Source of the DNA: Xenopus tropicalis
Taxonomy: Eukaryota > Chordata > Amphibia > Anura > Pipidae
DNA length: 64,000 nt
Assembly (NCBI RefSeq): GCF_000004195.4
Contig: NC_030678.2
Span: 97,360,904-97,424,903, forward strand
Reading direction: 5' to 3'
The translations under genes were made by a program, and so were the position numbers. The notes beneath the pieces were generated by a model. The model saw only the letters and a list, made by a program, of their open reading frames with translations, made no database searches and was not told the DNA's origin. Shown here in pieces: positions 21,841-33,258 of this stretch. The stretch's first letter is position 1; each line of letters opens with the position of its first letter.

Positions 21841-22696
21841 TTTAGAGGAGTATAAATCACTCGTACATTCTTAATTTTTACATGATATGCTTTCATTAAA
21901 TCACCAGTAACAACCCTACAAACAAATACATTTTTAAGACATTCAAAATAGGTGACTTTAAAATCAAGTAATGACTTTAAGCAAATATATTTATTGAATA
22001 AAATATGTCTAGAATTGTATTTATTTTAATTATTGGGATTATGAGCAAGTTGATGTAAAATGATGCATGATATTGAGGGTAATGCAGCCAAGGAGGACAC
22101 ACAAAGGACAAGAATATGCATTACCACAAAGAGCCATCCCAAAAATATATCAGAAATTATATTTGTCATTGTAAAAAGAGCGGTATTTAAATGCACAATC
22201 CTTGGCTTGGAGTTTCTTAATAAGGAATTAATGTTTGATCCTTAATCCCTTGTGATAATTAAGACATTGATATGAAAGGGATAATATTGCAATGAGAAAT
22301 ACGAGTCATAAATTAAAATAAATAGATGGGTAGCTTAGCATTCTTTAGTGGCGCAAGAATTCTAACTTTAACAAGAAGCAGTGCCAATAATAATTGTACT
22401 AATGGAAATGTAATAATGTGAACAGTAATTTGAATATGCAAATAAGACTGATAAATTATACATTTTTTAAACACCGCTTGCTTGCTAGGTTTTGGGGGAT
22501 TTGGTTTAAAATGCTGGCACTGCTCCTCTAAATGTACATTATTCTTTGGTGAAGATTTTGAGATAAAAATAAACCCTTGCATAGATAAACCTTCTTGCAT
22601 AGATGCCCTATTTAGCAATGGAAAAAACATTTTTTATTTTGAGCAATCTATCTATTTTACCCAGTTTTATTTTTAAACTGAACTATTGCTATAAGA
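21841..22696. other. No gene recognised
   Basis: AT-rich DNA. The antisense 105-aa frame at 22,313-22,630 and the overlapping plus-strand frame show no domain. Confidence 0.45.
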
Positions 22697-23330
22697 TGGA
22701 ACCTCCTTTCTTCTAAAAGGATCCCCTTGTGTCTGCTGGAGAATTAAGCATCAATGAGTTTATATATTTATACATAGTTATCATACCTCCCCTCTTAAGT
22801 GCCACTTCTCCAGTGTAAACATAGTAACATAGTAACATAGTAACATAGTAAGTTGGGTTGAAAAAAGACATACGTCCATCAAGTTCAACCATAATGCCTA
22901 TATATAACCTGCCTAACTACTAGTTGATCCAGAGGAAGGCAAAAACCCCATCTGAAGCCTCTCTAATTTGCCGCAGAGGGGGAAAAATTCCTTCCTGACT
23001 CCCATAACCCTGTATTCCCTCACTTGCTAAGAATCCATCCAACCCCTTCTTAAAGTTATATAATGTATCAGCCAGCACGACTGATTCGGGGAGGGAATTC
23101 CACAACTTCACAGCTCTCACTGTAAAAAATCCTTCCGAATATTTAAATGGAACCTCCCTTCTTCTAAACGGAGTGGGTGCCCTCGTGTCCGTTGGAAGGA
23201 CCTACTGGTAAATAAAGCATTAGAAAGGTTATTATATGATCCCCTTATATATTTATACATAAACTATGCCAAGGTCAGCCTTTCTTCATAAATAAATCTT
23301 CCATTTGGACTTTTTCTATTTCAACAATAT
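22697..23330 (-). pseudogene. Older CR1 fragment, split by a younger CR1
   Basis: The left piece (22,697-22,818) matches the CR1 coding strand around CTTAAGTGCCACTTCTCCAG. The right piece (about 23,263-23,330) continues with GCCAAGGTCAGCCTTTCTTC, which in the intact copy at 51,880-51,915 follows directly. The intervening 22,819-23,262 is a second CR1. The junctions TAAACATAG and TAAACTATG may be a worn target duplication. Confidence 0.55.
22819..23262 (-). mobile_element. CR1 LINE 3' fragment
   Basis: On the minus strand it ends in tandem TTACTATG units (22,820-22,852), the typical CR1-type 3' tail. Ahead of that lie the 3' UTR and the last codons of the reverse transcriptase frame (WNSLPESVVLADTLYNFKKGLDG, given in part). 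Compared with the copy at 51,333 it lacks about 50 bases of the 3' UTR (after TTCCTTCCTGACTCC) and is 5'-truncated. Not functional. Confidence 0.85.
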
Positions 23331-23937
23331 CCATTTTGAACACTTGGGCCTGACCAGGAAAAAGTAAAGGAAAGCAAATGGCTGGGTCTAAGTATTAGTG
23401 TATGCGACAGCTCTATGTAATATAGAAAGTCAATATATAAAAATGTGTTGACCTTTTCTTGCAAATAATTTGTCTTAGTACACCAATACATTTGTCTTAG
23501 CTAAAGTATTGTATTAATAACTGTGGTTACTACATAACCTCAGTATATTATAAAAATATAATATTCGAAAATTGTACTTCCAGAAGCAAAAGCCAGCCAT
23601 GGCACGCTGACAGTGAAGTCAGTCTATATGCCACCATCTTCCAGGAGAGTGGTGAATGAGAGCTTGTGTTGTGACCTAGGGCGCAAGTACCTAGTGCCTA
23701 TAAAGACCAACAAAGCTCCCCTCTATACACAATGGTCTATATACACAGTGTTAATAATCTGGCAAACATATCAAACTTCAATGTTTAGTAAATCTTTCTC
23801 TCTTTCCTAATGATATTTTTTTTGTAATCTACCCATTCTAGGCGTCTATAGTACAACCCACAACTGTTATTACTCTTTATTATTTTTGACATTTATTCCA
23901 GTATGTTGTATTTTGCTACTCTACATATAACCATTCT
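23331..23937. other. No gene recognised
   Basis: AT-rich interval without recognisable features. Confidence 0.5.
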
Positions 23938-23939
23938 TA

Positions 23940-24398
23940 GGGGCTGATTTACTTACCCACGAACGGGTCGAATCGAGTCCGATTGCGTTTTTTTCGTAAT
24001 GATCGGTATTTTGCGATTTTTTCGTATGTTTTGCGATTTTTTCGGATTCTTTACGAATTTTTCGTTACCAATACGATTTTTGCGTAAAAACGCGAGTTTT
24101 CCTATCCATTCCGAAAGTTGCGTAAAAAGTTGCGCATTTTTCGTAGCGTTAAAACTTACGCGAAAAGTTGCGCATTTTTCGCGTAAGTTTTAACGCTACG
24201 AAAAATGCGCAACTTTTTACGCAACTTTCGTAATGGATACGAAAAACTCGCGTTTTTACGCAAAAATCGTATTGGTAACGAAAAATTCGTACAGAATCCG
24301 AAAAAATCGCAAAACATACGAAAAAATCGCAAAATGTTCGTTTTCAAGTCGGAACTTTTCCAATTCGGGTCGGATTCGTGGGTTAGTAAATCAGCCCC
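23940..24398 (+). mobile_element. TA-flanked near-perfect palindromic MITE
   Basis: GGGGCTGATTTACTTACCCA at the left and GGGTTAGTAAATCAGCCCC at the right, flanked by TA (23,938-23,939 and 24,399-24,400). The two arms are nearly complementary through the centre (about 24,160, around AACTTACGCGAAAAGTTGCG), so a single strand could fold into a hairpin of over 200 bp. The two distal arm ends differ (CGGGTCGAATCGAGTCC versus its counterpart), which gives the element a direction. The copy at 35,678 is inverted. Frames inside are palindrome shadows. Confidence 0.85.
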
Positions 24399-24400
24399 TA

Positions 24401-24762
24401 AGTATCCACAGAAATTAGAATTACAGACTAGGATCTTGTTAGCAGTGAAATATTGTGTGAAATGGTGCAGGGAAAAAGACATATATTTATACAAGTGCTT
24501 GGTGTGTGCCGGATGCTAATTTTCCTAACACCATCTCTACATGCGAACAAATTGTAGGATAAGTGCCCACTCAAGCATATATTCAGGGTAATTCATTACA
24601 TATATTATATGAAGGTTGCAGAAAAAGTAACTTAATGTATCATATATATTAAACATGTATGGTTTAATATGCATTTAAAGAGAACATAGAAAGCTATCCT
24701 TTATTTTCCTTCCCCATTAATCAAGGCAATTTCTAGCAAGCTTAGAGTTCTCAATGCATAAA
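24401..24762. other. No gene recognised
   Basis: Short AT-rich interval before the Tc1-like element. Confidence 0.5.
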
Positions 24763-24764
24763 TA

Positions 24765-24974
24765 CAGTGGAGGAAATAATTATTTGACCCCTCACTGATT
24801 TTGTAAGTTTGTCCAATGACAAAGAAATGAAAAGTCTTAGAACAGTATCATTTCAATTGTAGGTTTATTTTAACAGTGGCAGATAGCACATCAAAAGGAA
24901 AATCGAAAAAATAACTTTAAATAAAAGATAGCAACTGATTTGCATTTCATTGAGTGAAATAAGTTTTTGAACCC
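24765..24974 (+). repeat. Left terminal inverted repeat of the Tc1-like element
   Basis: About 210 bp, matching the right end in reverse complement. The outer end carries ACAGTGGAGGA, and an internal ACAGTGGCAGA sits near 24,874, so there are two related direct motifs about 109 bp apart. This is the IR/DR layout known from Sleeping Beauty-like elements, where each repeat binds transposase twice. The motif spacing is seen; binding is inference. Confidence 0.85.
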
Positions 24975-25129
24975 CTACCAACCATTAAGAGTTCTGGCTC
25001 CCACAGAGTGGTTAGACACTTCTACTCAATTAGTCAACCTCATTAAGGACACCTGTCTTAACTAGTCACCTGTATAAAAGACACCTGTCCACAGAATCAA
25101 TCAATCAAGCAGACTCCAAACTCTCCAAC

Positions 25130-26152
25130 ATGGGAAAGACCAAAGAGCTGTCCAAGGATGTCAGAGACAAAATTGTAGACCTGCACAAGGCTGGAATGGG
25201 CTACAAAACCATTAGCAAGAAGCTGGGAGAGAAGGTGACAACTGTTGGTGCGATTGTTCGAAAATGGAAGGAGCACAAAATGACCATCAATCGACCTCGC
25301 TCTGGGGCTCCACGCAAGATCTCACCTCGTGGGGTGTCAATGATTCTGAGAAAGGTGAAAAAGCATCCTAGAACTACACGGGAGGAGTTAGTTAATGACC
25401 TCAAATTAGCAGGGACCACAGTCACCAAGAAAACCATTGGAAACACATTACACCGCAATGGATTAAAATCCTGCAGGGCTCGCAAGGTCCCCCTGCTCAA
25501 GAAGGCACATGTGCAGGCCCGTCTGAAGTTTGCCAATGAACACCTGAATGATTCTGTGAGTGACTGGGAGAAGGTGCTGTGGTCTGATGAGACCAAAATA
25601 GAGCTCTTTGGCATTAACTCAACTCGCTGTGTTTGGAGGAAGAAAAATGCTGCCTATGACCCCCAAAACACCATCCCCACCGTCAAGCATGGGGGTGGAA
25701 ACATTTTGCTTTGGGGGTGTTTTTCTGCTAAGGGCACAGGACAACTTATTCGCATTAACGGGAAAATGGACGGAGCCATGTATCGTGAAATCCTGAACGA
25801 CAACCTCCTTCCCTCTGCCAGGAAACTGAAAATGGGTCGTGGATGGGTGTTCCAGCACGACAATGACCCAAATCATACAGCAAAGGCAACAAAGGAGTGG
25901 CTCAAGAAGAAGCACATTAAGGTCATGGAGTGGCCTAGTCAGTCTCCGGACCTTAATCCAATAGAAAACCTATGGAGGGAGCTCAAGCTCAGAGTTGCAC
26001 AGAGACAGCCTCGAAACCTTAGGGATTTAGAGATGATCTGCAAAGAGGAGTGGACCAACATTCCTCCTAAAATGTGCGCAAACTTGGTCATCAATTACAA
26101 GAAACGTTTGACCTCTGTGCTTGCAAACAAGGGTTTTTCCACTAAGTATTAA
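25130..26152 (+). CDS. Tc1-like transposase, 340 aa, apparently intact
   Basis: The product would cut and paste the surrounding element by binding its inverted repeats and inserting at TA. Residues 1-55 form the first helix-turn-helix ([20 protein letters not shown]). Residues 54-63 ([10 protein letters not shown]) are a GRPR-like linker, and about 67-120 a second helix-turn-helix. The catalytic triad reads D153 (WSDET), D244 (HDNDPNH) and E279 (SPDLNPIEN), with 34 residues between D244 and E279, so DD34E. A glycine-rich stretch lies at 188-204. Length is normal for the family (about 340). The start at ATG 25,130 follows the left repeat by about 155 bp and gives the expected MGKTKELS N-terminus; the stop TAA lies just before the right repeat. 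No stop, frameshift or missing catalytic residue is visible. Activity is not shown. Confidence 0.95.
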   Translation: MGKTKELSKDVRDKIVDLHKAGMGYKTISKKLGEKVTTVGAIVRKWKEHKMTINRPRSGAPRKISPRGVSMILRKVKKHPRTTREELVNDLKLAGTTVTKKTIGNTLHRNGLKSCRARKVPLLKKAHVQARLKFANEHLNDSVSDWEKVLWSDETKIELFGINSTRCVWRKKNAAYDPQNTIPTVKHGGGNILLWGCFSAKGTGQLIRINGKMDGAMYREILNDNLLPSARKLKMGRGWVFQHDNDPNHTAKATKEWLKKKHIKVMEWPSQSPDLNPIENLWRELKLRVAQRQPRNLRDLEMICKEEWTNIPPKMCANLVINYKKRLTSVLANKGFSTKY

Positions 26153-26168
26153 GTCTTTTTTTGTTAGA

Positions 26169-26377
26169 GGGTTCAAAAACTTATTTCACTCAATGAAATG
26201 CAAATCAGTTGCTATCTTTTATTTAAAGTTATTTTTCGATTTTCCTTTTGATGTGCTATCTGCCACTGTTAAAATAAACCTACCATTGAAATGATACTGT
26301 TCTGAGACTTTTCATTTCTTTGTCATTGGACAAACTTACAAAATCAGTGAGGGGTCAAATAATTATTTCCTCCACTG
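26169..26377 (-). repeat. Right terminal inverted repeat of the Tc1-like element
   Basis: About 209 bp. Compared with the left repeat I see only a few substitutions (for example CTCAG for CTTAG) and one A-run length change. The inner direct motif (TCTGCCACTGT) is preserved near 26,258. Confidence 0.85.
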
Positions 26378-26379
26378 TA

Positions 26380-26695
26380 TATTCATGTCCAGGAATAAAA
26401 ATTATATCCAGTTTTATTAGTAAACCACATATTACTTAAATCACACCCTAGCCCATAAAAACATAGAGTCACAAGGAGCCCACATAACCTAGTAGGTGCA
26501 GTATGTGCACACTCATCTGGGTTAAGATGATTTGGAGAAATCGTAATTTAACTCTTTGGCTACTGGAGTACGTTTTGAATTAGTACAAACTAACCCTGAA
26601 TACAGTGAGAGAGTGCTTGATGCATTGTTGTATTGTAAGTTATTACCTATTATAGAGAGCAAGGGAATAGTCATATTAGGTATCTATCCCCTGAT
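26380..26695. other. No gene recognised
   Basis: AT-rich interval downstream of the transposon. Confidence 0.45.
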
Positions 26696-26850
26696 AGATG
26701 GTGACAGCAGTTGAATGTCCTTGGCTTTGGTATGTTTTGGGTATCTGGTGTTGCACATCTTGCGGCGGAGTGTTCCGTTTCCATAACAAATTAGTGACAG
26801 TGGTGGGATTTTCTGGGTGTTGGTATGTTTGGAGCATCTGATGTTAGTCT
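26696..26850 (+). repeat. Two direct copies, about 96 bp apart, possible LTR-element remnant
   Basis: GTGACAGCAGTTGAATG...TTGGTATGTTTTGGGTATCTGG and GTGACAGTGGTGGGAT...TTGGTATGTTTGGAGCATCTGA are alike in order and spacing. A third GGTGACAGCAGTGGGGAG occurs at about 27,384. TGGTGACAGCAGTGGGA-like strings are found just inside the 5' LTR of some vertebrate LTR retrotransposons (primer-binding site), so this may be decayed leader sequence. That identification is weak. Confidence 0.35.
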
Positions 26851-29016
26851 AACCTGTGTGTAAGGTGACTGGGGGTCATTTTATAAAGTTTGCTTAGCGC
26901 ATGATTATCAAATAGTTATTTTGCATATGTTTTCCCCTAAACGCTTAAATCTTGGACTACTGTGCCTGTCTTTCTTTTTTTTGTGAATCGCACACAAAAA
27001 TTTGCAAATAAGATTGTGGTTTGTGTGAGCATGTCCTCTGTGTGTTTATTGTGTGCAAATATAGCTCTGTTTTTCACTTTGCAAATATAAATTTGCAATT
27101 TGCAAAATCAGGTTAGCGAATATTTTTTTCTGCCACCAGATATTCACAATTTGCAAATATCCCATTTAAAATGCTTTTAAGGACATTTGCTTTGCGAATA
27201 AAAATTTTCAATTATGTTTGCATATTAAATGCACCAATCTTGTCCAGTTTTATAAATATAAACAATGGCAGGGCAAATATGTCCACTGTGCGAATAATTC
27301 TGTGCTGCACTGAGTTTAACCCCTTGTAGCCACAACTCTGAATCACATGCAGCTGAGCGTGCCATTTTCGTGACAAATTGGTGACAGCAGTGGGGAGCCA
27401 CTGCCTTTAATATTTTCACCTCTGCCATACCTTCCTTGTCTAGCTTTTAGCCAATGAAATTATAAATGTAACTGTTCATAATTTCCTATAATTCAACAGT
27501 TAGTCCTTAAAAGGGATGTACACTTCAACTGCTTAATACCTAAATATACAGTTATAATATATATATGATGTCAACAATGCTCTCAACGTGTTAAAATGTT
27601 TTCTATAAAAAAGTAAAAAAAAAGTAAAAAAGGCACTGTGAAAGCTACTTTTTAAATCAGTCCTTCTTCTGTCTCTCTGATCAATTTTCTGAAGGGATGG
27701 GAGTGGCCTATTTTGAACCTGACTGAGAACTTCCTATATGCTTACATCATCATATCCAGGCTTTGCCCTTATTTTTTCAATTGGACAAATTCAGTAGTTG
27801 CTTGTGCAGTCTAACCAGCTGCATAAATTGAAAGGTCATTGCTTAATTATAATTAATTACAAAGGTAAAGGGGTTCAGAATATAAAAAAACATCTTTGGA
27901 TTTTCAGTTTGCAGTACAGCATACCTGTCAAAGCTACTGTCTACCTACTGTTCAGGGCACTTTTCCTGTCTAAATGAATTCAGTACACATAAATGAATAT
28001 GACAGCACATTACATGGTACAATCATGCATGTTTTAATGAAGAAACCAGCACTTGAATCTATTTTTTCTATTGACACTACTTCTTCTTAGGAAGTGTTCA
28101 GAGTCAAAAGAAGTGAGTGCAGCCTATTGAGCCATCAGTACACAGGAAACCGATACAATGATTCGCACAAATCTGCACACACAGCTCCTTACACATCAGA
28201 TTAGATGTAGATGCAATGCAAATGAAAACATAAAGTAGTATAGTTAATTATAAATTTGTAGCTCATCTAAACTTGGAAATGTGCCAGACTAATTAAGTAG
28301 AGGAAGACATGATAAGCATAAACATAATGTGAACAAGAAACTGAAGGTAAAAATTGTTTTGTTTTTTGGTCTGAAATTCCATTTGGCTTTTCATGAGACT
28401 GTAATCTCTAATGAGCCATTTGAATCGATCTCTATGTTATGATGCTTGAATTTATTACAATGTCATGGCACAGTGGTATAGAATAAGTTTGCTTTTTAGA
28501 TTTAAAAAAATAATATGCTTTTATTTTTTATTTTAATCCAGAAAAGGAAAAGCCCTAACCTTTAGGCAAGTTTAAGGAAACAGTTTCTTTAACAAAAATA
28601 TAGAAAATGGTAACATGTAGTACACATGAAAGATGAAGGAAATGCCAAGAATTACAAGAACCTACATCAAAAGATCTCTATTAAACTATTGCTGATCCAC
28701 CTTTTGCCTGCTTGGAAGACTTTTATGCAAGTTTTGATTGTTTAACGTTAATAATAAAGCCTTTATCAGGAAGAAAATCTCCTCTGCTGTCTATAAAGAA
28801 AGAAGATTTGTAATGCTGACTGCAATGTAGAACCTGCAGTAAGGAGAAGCTGATTACTTTACTGGTGAGTTCAACCCAATGTTGGAAGATTGCAGGTAAA
28901 GTCACTCTGTGACTGCAAGCTTGGGACTGTCACAGCCAAGCCCTTTATGAGTGTTGGTGAGTTCAAATAAATATTCTATGTAAACGTGTGATCTGGCTGT
29001 CAAGTGCGAGATTCTA
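26851..29016. other. No gene recognised; possible decayed MITEs
   Basis: GGGGTCATTTTATAAAG at about 26,872 and a TTAAAAGGGATGTAC at about 27,507 look like possible MITE starts, but I find no matching ends. The rest is AT-rich with no convincing frame. Confidence 0.4.
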
Positions 29017-29024
29017 TTTGTTTG

Positions 29025-30153
29025 TAGAGATGAAGCGAACCTCAGGAAAAAAGTTTGCGAACCCGTTCGCGAACTTCCGCCAAAAAGTGCGAACTTTTGC
29101 GAACTTTGCGAACCCCATAGACTTCAATGAGAAGGCGAACTTTAAAAACTAGAAAAGCCATTTCTGGCCAGAAAACTGATTTTAAAGTTGTTTAAAGGGT
29201 GCCACGACCTGGACAGTGGCATGCAGGAGGGGGATCAAGGGCAAAAATTTCTCTGAAAAATAAGTTGTTGACACAGCGCTGCGTTTTGTGCTGTAAAGGG
29301 CAGAAATCACACTACATTTCTAAACTTGTGTAATAAACTGCTTTAAAACGTTCGGCGTCTACATGCCAATCAAGTCGTGTAAAGGTTACAGCCGGTTCAC
29401 ACGCAAAGACAAAACGCCGCAGTAGTGGATACGGAATATATTATTGCTGGTGGAAAAACATCGCTCAGGTGATTTTATTGTAATGCAATGTCACTACTAT
29501 GTGTAACGTAATAATAAAAAAAAAGTGATCTCTGGTTGGTGCTGGGGGTGAACTACTAGGAGCAGCACACCAGTCCCCACAGCTAGACTAATAGCACTCA
29601 GCTCTATAAATTACAGTAGCAAAGTAAAAAAACACAAATAAAAAAAATGATGTGAATGTGTGGTTGGTGCTGGTGCACTACTATGAGCAGCACACCTGTC
29701 TCCAACACACACAGACGGAGCTGCAGTACACAATGAAAAGAAGAGTAACAGTAATCAGAAAATAAAAGCAGTCCTTACAAGGACTATTGGGTTACAGCAG
29801 ATGATCAGCAGGACAGCTGCCCACAGCAGCTACATACAGAGCAGTAGAAAGTAGATTACTAGTCAGCAAAGCTACCTAAACTGCCCCTCAAACCCCTGCA
29901 AAGCTCTCTCCCTATGCTAACTCATCAAGCACACACAGGCAGAATGTAAAATGGCTGTTCGGCTTCGGTTTATATATGGAAGGGAGTGGTCTGGGGGTGG
30001 TCCAGGAGGGAGAGCTGCCTGATTGGCTGCCATGTATCTGCTGGCTCTTGGGTGAGCGGTCAAAATTTGGCTCCAGCTAAGGCGAACCCAAAATTGCGAA
30101 CACCTGATTTTCGTGCGAATTAGTTCTCCGGCGAACAGTTCGCTACATCTCTA
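29025..30153 (+). mobile_element. hAT-like 1.1-kb non-autonomous element
   Basis: Ends TAGAGATGAAGCGAAC and GTTCGCTACATCTCTA are 16-bp inverted repeats with one mismatch. Flanks TTTGTTTG (29,017-29,024) and CTTGTTTG (30,154-30,161) form an 8-bp duplication with one change. The left 90 bp hold about seven GCGAAC motifs, and more occur near the right end. Such subterminal repeats are how hAT transposases recognise their ends. The interior (for example GTTGGTGCTGG...GAGCAGCACACC, present twice) is non-coding. Confidence 0.8.
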
Positions 30154-30367
30154 CTTGTTTGTATGCCAAAGCCTATTGCAGTGTCACATTGAGAAATATT
30201 GCTAAGTATAACGTCCCATGAAAAAGTTCATGTCAATAATTCTCTAATTTAGTACTGGAACGTTAGCAGAGTGATAAATGAAAGGGAGGACTCAGGGCCT
30301 ATACACCTGTGTCATATGTTGATGGGTAAGAATGCCTATGCCTAAAATTTGTAGAATGAATAGCTCA

Positions 30368-30523
30368 CAGGCCCGGACTGGCAATCTGTGCGTTCTGGCA
30401 AATGCAAGAGGGTCTACTATAAAATATCATAGACAGTCACTATTTATTAGGCTGGTGGGGGGCTGTTTGGGCCTCTGTCTACTGGAAATCCCAGGGCCTC
30501 TTTGGAATTCCAGTCCAGACCTG
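30368..30523 (+). mobile_element. hAT MITE with perfect 8-bp duplication
   Basis: The 156-bp element has ends CAGGCCCGGACTGG and CCAGTCCAGACCTG, with ATAGCTCA on both sides (30,360-30,367 and 30,524-30,531). The interior (TAGACAGTCACTATTTATTAG, GGGGGCTGTTTGGGCCTCTG) matches the interrupted copy at 4,047-4,605 and serves as its empty-site reference. Non-coding. Confidence 0.9.
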
Positions 30524-30531
30524 ATAGCTCA

Positions 30532-32039
30532 ATCATAATAGTTGCATGATCATACACATTAAAATAATAATTATTTCATGAAATTGATTAAAAGAAATAA
30601 TTTAGTCATGTATTAAGGACTTGTCATCCTAAAGCATTACTTAATCAATTTCATGGATCCTTATGAATGTATGGTAACATGGTCAATGGTAATTGTTTTG
30701 TGTATGTCTGTTCTATTTTTACCATGCAAAGTGTTCTCAGTGGCTTACATGCATCGGCTGCCGATAGCATAATCCCTTTACTGTGATATTTAACAGTTTG
30801 GAACAGGCAGTGTAGATTAAAGAATTTTTCCTAACAAAGAGTTGTCTAGAAGATGCAGGAAAAGGAGGAAATAGCAGCTTGTCAGATCTTATTACTTTGT
30901 TCAAGTGCTCAGAAGGCCAGGTTTTTTGCTTATTAACCAGCGTGTTGGTTTTTATGCATTGACCTTGTAAATGCATAAAACGTTAAAGTGGTTTCTAAAT
31001 GGCAATCTATAAATTTCTGCTCAGTAAAAGCTCATAATGTACAGTTTAATTTGAGACTGGATCACAGAAGTTCTATCATAACTTTTAAGTCTGCTACATG
31101 TTTTCTATCATTTAAGATATTTATTCTAAATTGTAGATCTGGCATACTTAGAGAGTCCCCAAACAAGCATGGATGACCCTCCATAATGGAATGTAAGGAT
31201 ACAACTGGGGTTAAAATGTTTACTGACTATGCTGTATTCTCCATGAACCATAATGGCTTGACTTTTACAACAAAGCTTTTATTTATCTGTATCCTAGTTA
31301 TGAACTACATGGGTTTCTGGCCAAATGGTATTAAACTGCTTTAAGGTGTCCGTCTAACCCTGTGGTGATCTCTTTCCCTTTTTTATTACTTTTTGTGTAT
31401 AACTTCTTGATTCTATCCTACTTGAAATATTAAGTAATGTTGCAATTTTTTTGTCTTAGCCACCTGCAATTCAGACACCAAGCATTCAAGTGCTTTCGCA
31501 AACTGTTATATTTCTGACATTGCTTTAAAAACTCATATATCAAAGTGTTGATTTTCTGACACCTTTTCTAGCAGAAACATATTGGTTATTATAGCTCTTC
31601 TCATCCACAAGGCAGTTGAGCTTGTGGGAAGATGCTGGATGGAGTCATTTTGCAAGTGGTGGAGGGCTGAAGGTTGTGCTATCCACCTGAGCTTTTTCTT
31701 AAAATTACACTGCAAGTAGGACAAGGATGTTATTATGCAGTCTACAGAATTAATTATTTATCAAAACAGTAGCACAGATCAAAGTTTCTAGCAATAAATG
31801 GATGCAGATATGAGTAGAAAAGAAACCAAGAACAAATAGCACAACAGCATAAATACAATCATTTTGTTTAGTAAGTTGCAGACAGTGGAGCCCAGGTAAG
31901 TTCATTCTTACAAAAGAAAACAAAAGGTAAATGATTCATCTTTATTCTGGTAGATGATTCTAATCATTAAGATTGTTTGAGTACATAGTTGTTCATCAGT
32001 TTAATTGTGAGTTACTGCTACTCTGCCCAAATATTTTCA
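30532..32039. other. No gene recognised
   Basis: About 1.5 kb of AT-rich DNA. Small frames on both strands have no motif I can name. Confidence 0.5.
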
Positions 32040-32276
32040 TTAAAGGAAAACTATATTCCCAAAATGAATACTTAACCAACAGATAGTTTATATCATATAA
32101 AGTGACCTATTAACATCATTTTCCTTGAACCACCATTTTGTGATGGTCTGTGTGCTTCAGAGATCACACCACGTGACCAGGAATAATGTAGCTTTTACTG
32201 TAACAGGAAGAAGTGTGGGAGTAAAAGACAGAACTTTGTCCATTCATTGGCTGATATGGCCTAGCATACACATACA

Positions 32277-32729
32277 TATGTGTAGACAACAACAAGAGAT
32301 CCTCTGCACTCACCCACTATCAATATATATAGGACATTAAGACATTCTGTGCATTAAGCTACCAAGAAATGCCCTCCCCTTTAAGCAAAACAGGGATTGT
32401 TGGTCCATATATTGCAATATACTTCAAGCTAGACCTACAATGACTTATGCGAATCATTAAGAATTCTATTGCTTCAATATACATTTAGCAAAGGGGCTAA
32501 GTTTTACCAGCAACTTTCTTGCTTTCAAGGTTAAAACTCCCATATGGTTGCCCTTTTATTGGCTCCACTGGGATCACCTAACTGTAGGTGGGAAGGGTGG
32601 GAACTAAAACATGGAGCTGGCCACTGCTCCTGTATAAACTATAGCAAAAAAGGGGAAAGTTATGCTTAACCACTAAATTTCAAACCATTAGGCGGGGGTG
32701 CAATGAGGTTGTGGCCACAAAATGTATGG
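32277..32729. mobile_element. Unclassified insertion inside the Kolobok MITE
   Basis: The host-MITE sequence breaks at GGCCTAGCATACA and resumes at GGCATGTATGTGTGCC, so the interval is extra. It contains CAACAAGAGATCCTCTGCAC near its left side and AGGTTGTGGCCAC near its right. Ends are approximate and I cannot name the family. Confidence 0.4.
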
Positions 32730-32804
32730 CATGTATGTGTGCCTTGGTGTGTTTGTGTGCACCGTGAATTGTATGATCCCAGGAGGCATCCCTTAGTACC
32801 TTAA

Positions 32805-33258
32805 AGGAGAAAGAAAGGTAAAAATGAAGTAAGCTTCATCAGAAAGGTCTATGTAAATAAAGCCATAAGCACTCACAGAAACACTGTCCTCTGTCAAAGA
32901 TTTGTTGTCTCTGTTTTCCTGTGCCAGAGACACGCAGCTCTCTCCTCTCTCCCCTCTTCTGCAACCCCCTCAATCAAGAATGCTAAGAACTCACTCCCCC
33001 CCTTAGGAATGTGGATCTGAGCCAATCAGCAGGAAGCTTCCTAATAGTCTTACACACTGAGCATGTACACCGGTCTTGATCTTGGTGCAGGAGTGAGGCA
33101 TAATGGGAATTTTCTTTACAGAGCTCAGCATTTTTTTTTCCTATGAGTCTTCTGATCATCTGAACGGGAGAAATATGGGGAGACTTAAGGGCACTATTGA
33201 GAGAACTGAAGGTATGCCTGAAGCTTGAGATTAACTCTTTATTAGCCTTTCCTTCTCC
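32805..33258 (+). mobile_element. T2-type TTAA MITE nested in the Kolobok MITE
   Basis: TTAA at 32,801-32,804 and 33,259-33,262. Ends AGGAGAAAGAAAGGTAAAAA and CCTTTCCTTCTCCT. It interrupts the Kolobok-like MITE at a TTAA, as this superfamily requires. The copy at 53,226-53,679 is the same subfamily in the opposite orientation. The antisense frame at 32,983-33,270 lies inside it and is not a gene. Confidence 0.85.

Larger units (their letters stand above)
24765..26377 (+). mobile_element. Complete Tc1/mariner-family transposon
   Basis: The element is 1,613 bp, flanked by TA on both sides (24,763-24,764 and 26,378-26,379). It has CAGTGGAGGAAATAATTATT ends, terminal inverted repeats of about 210 bp that differ at only a handful of positions, and one uninterrupted transposase frame. 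The near-identity of the two repeats and the open frame indicate a recent insertion. Its size, TA duplication and DD34E enzyme place it in the Tc1 lineage. It could belong to one of the named Xenopus Tc1 families, but I cannot say which without alignment. Confidence 0.95.

Noticed and set aside
24156..24519. Overlapping 61-112 aa frames on both strands, repeated at 35,647-36,207
   Set aside because: The same peptides appear on both strands because the element is a palindrome, and both copies show them for that reason.
25201..25915. Antisense frames of 69-137 aa over the Tc1 transposase
   Set aside because: Shadows of the transposase coding strand, which has clear motifs.
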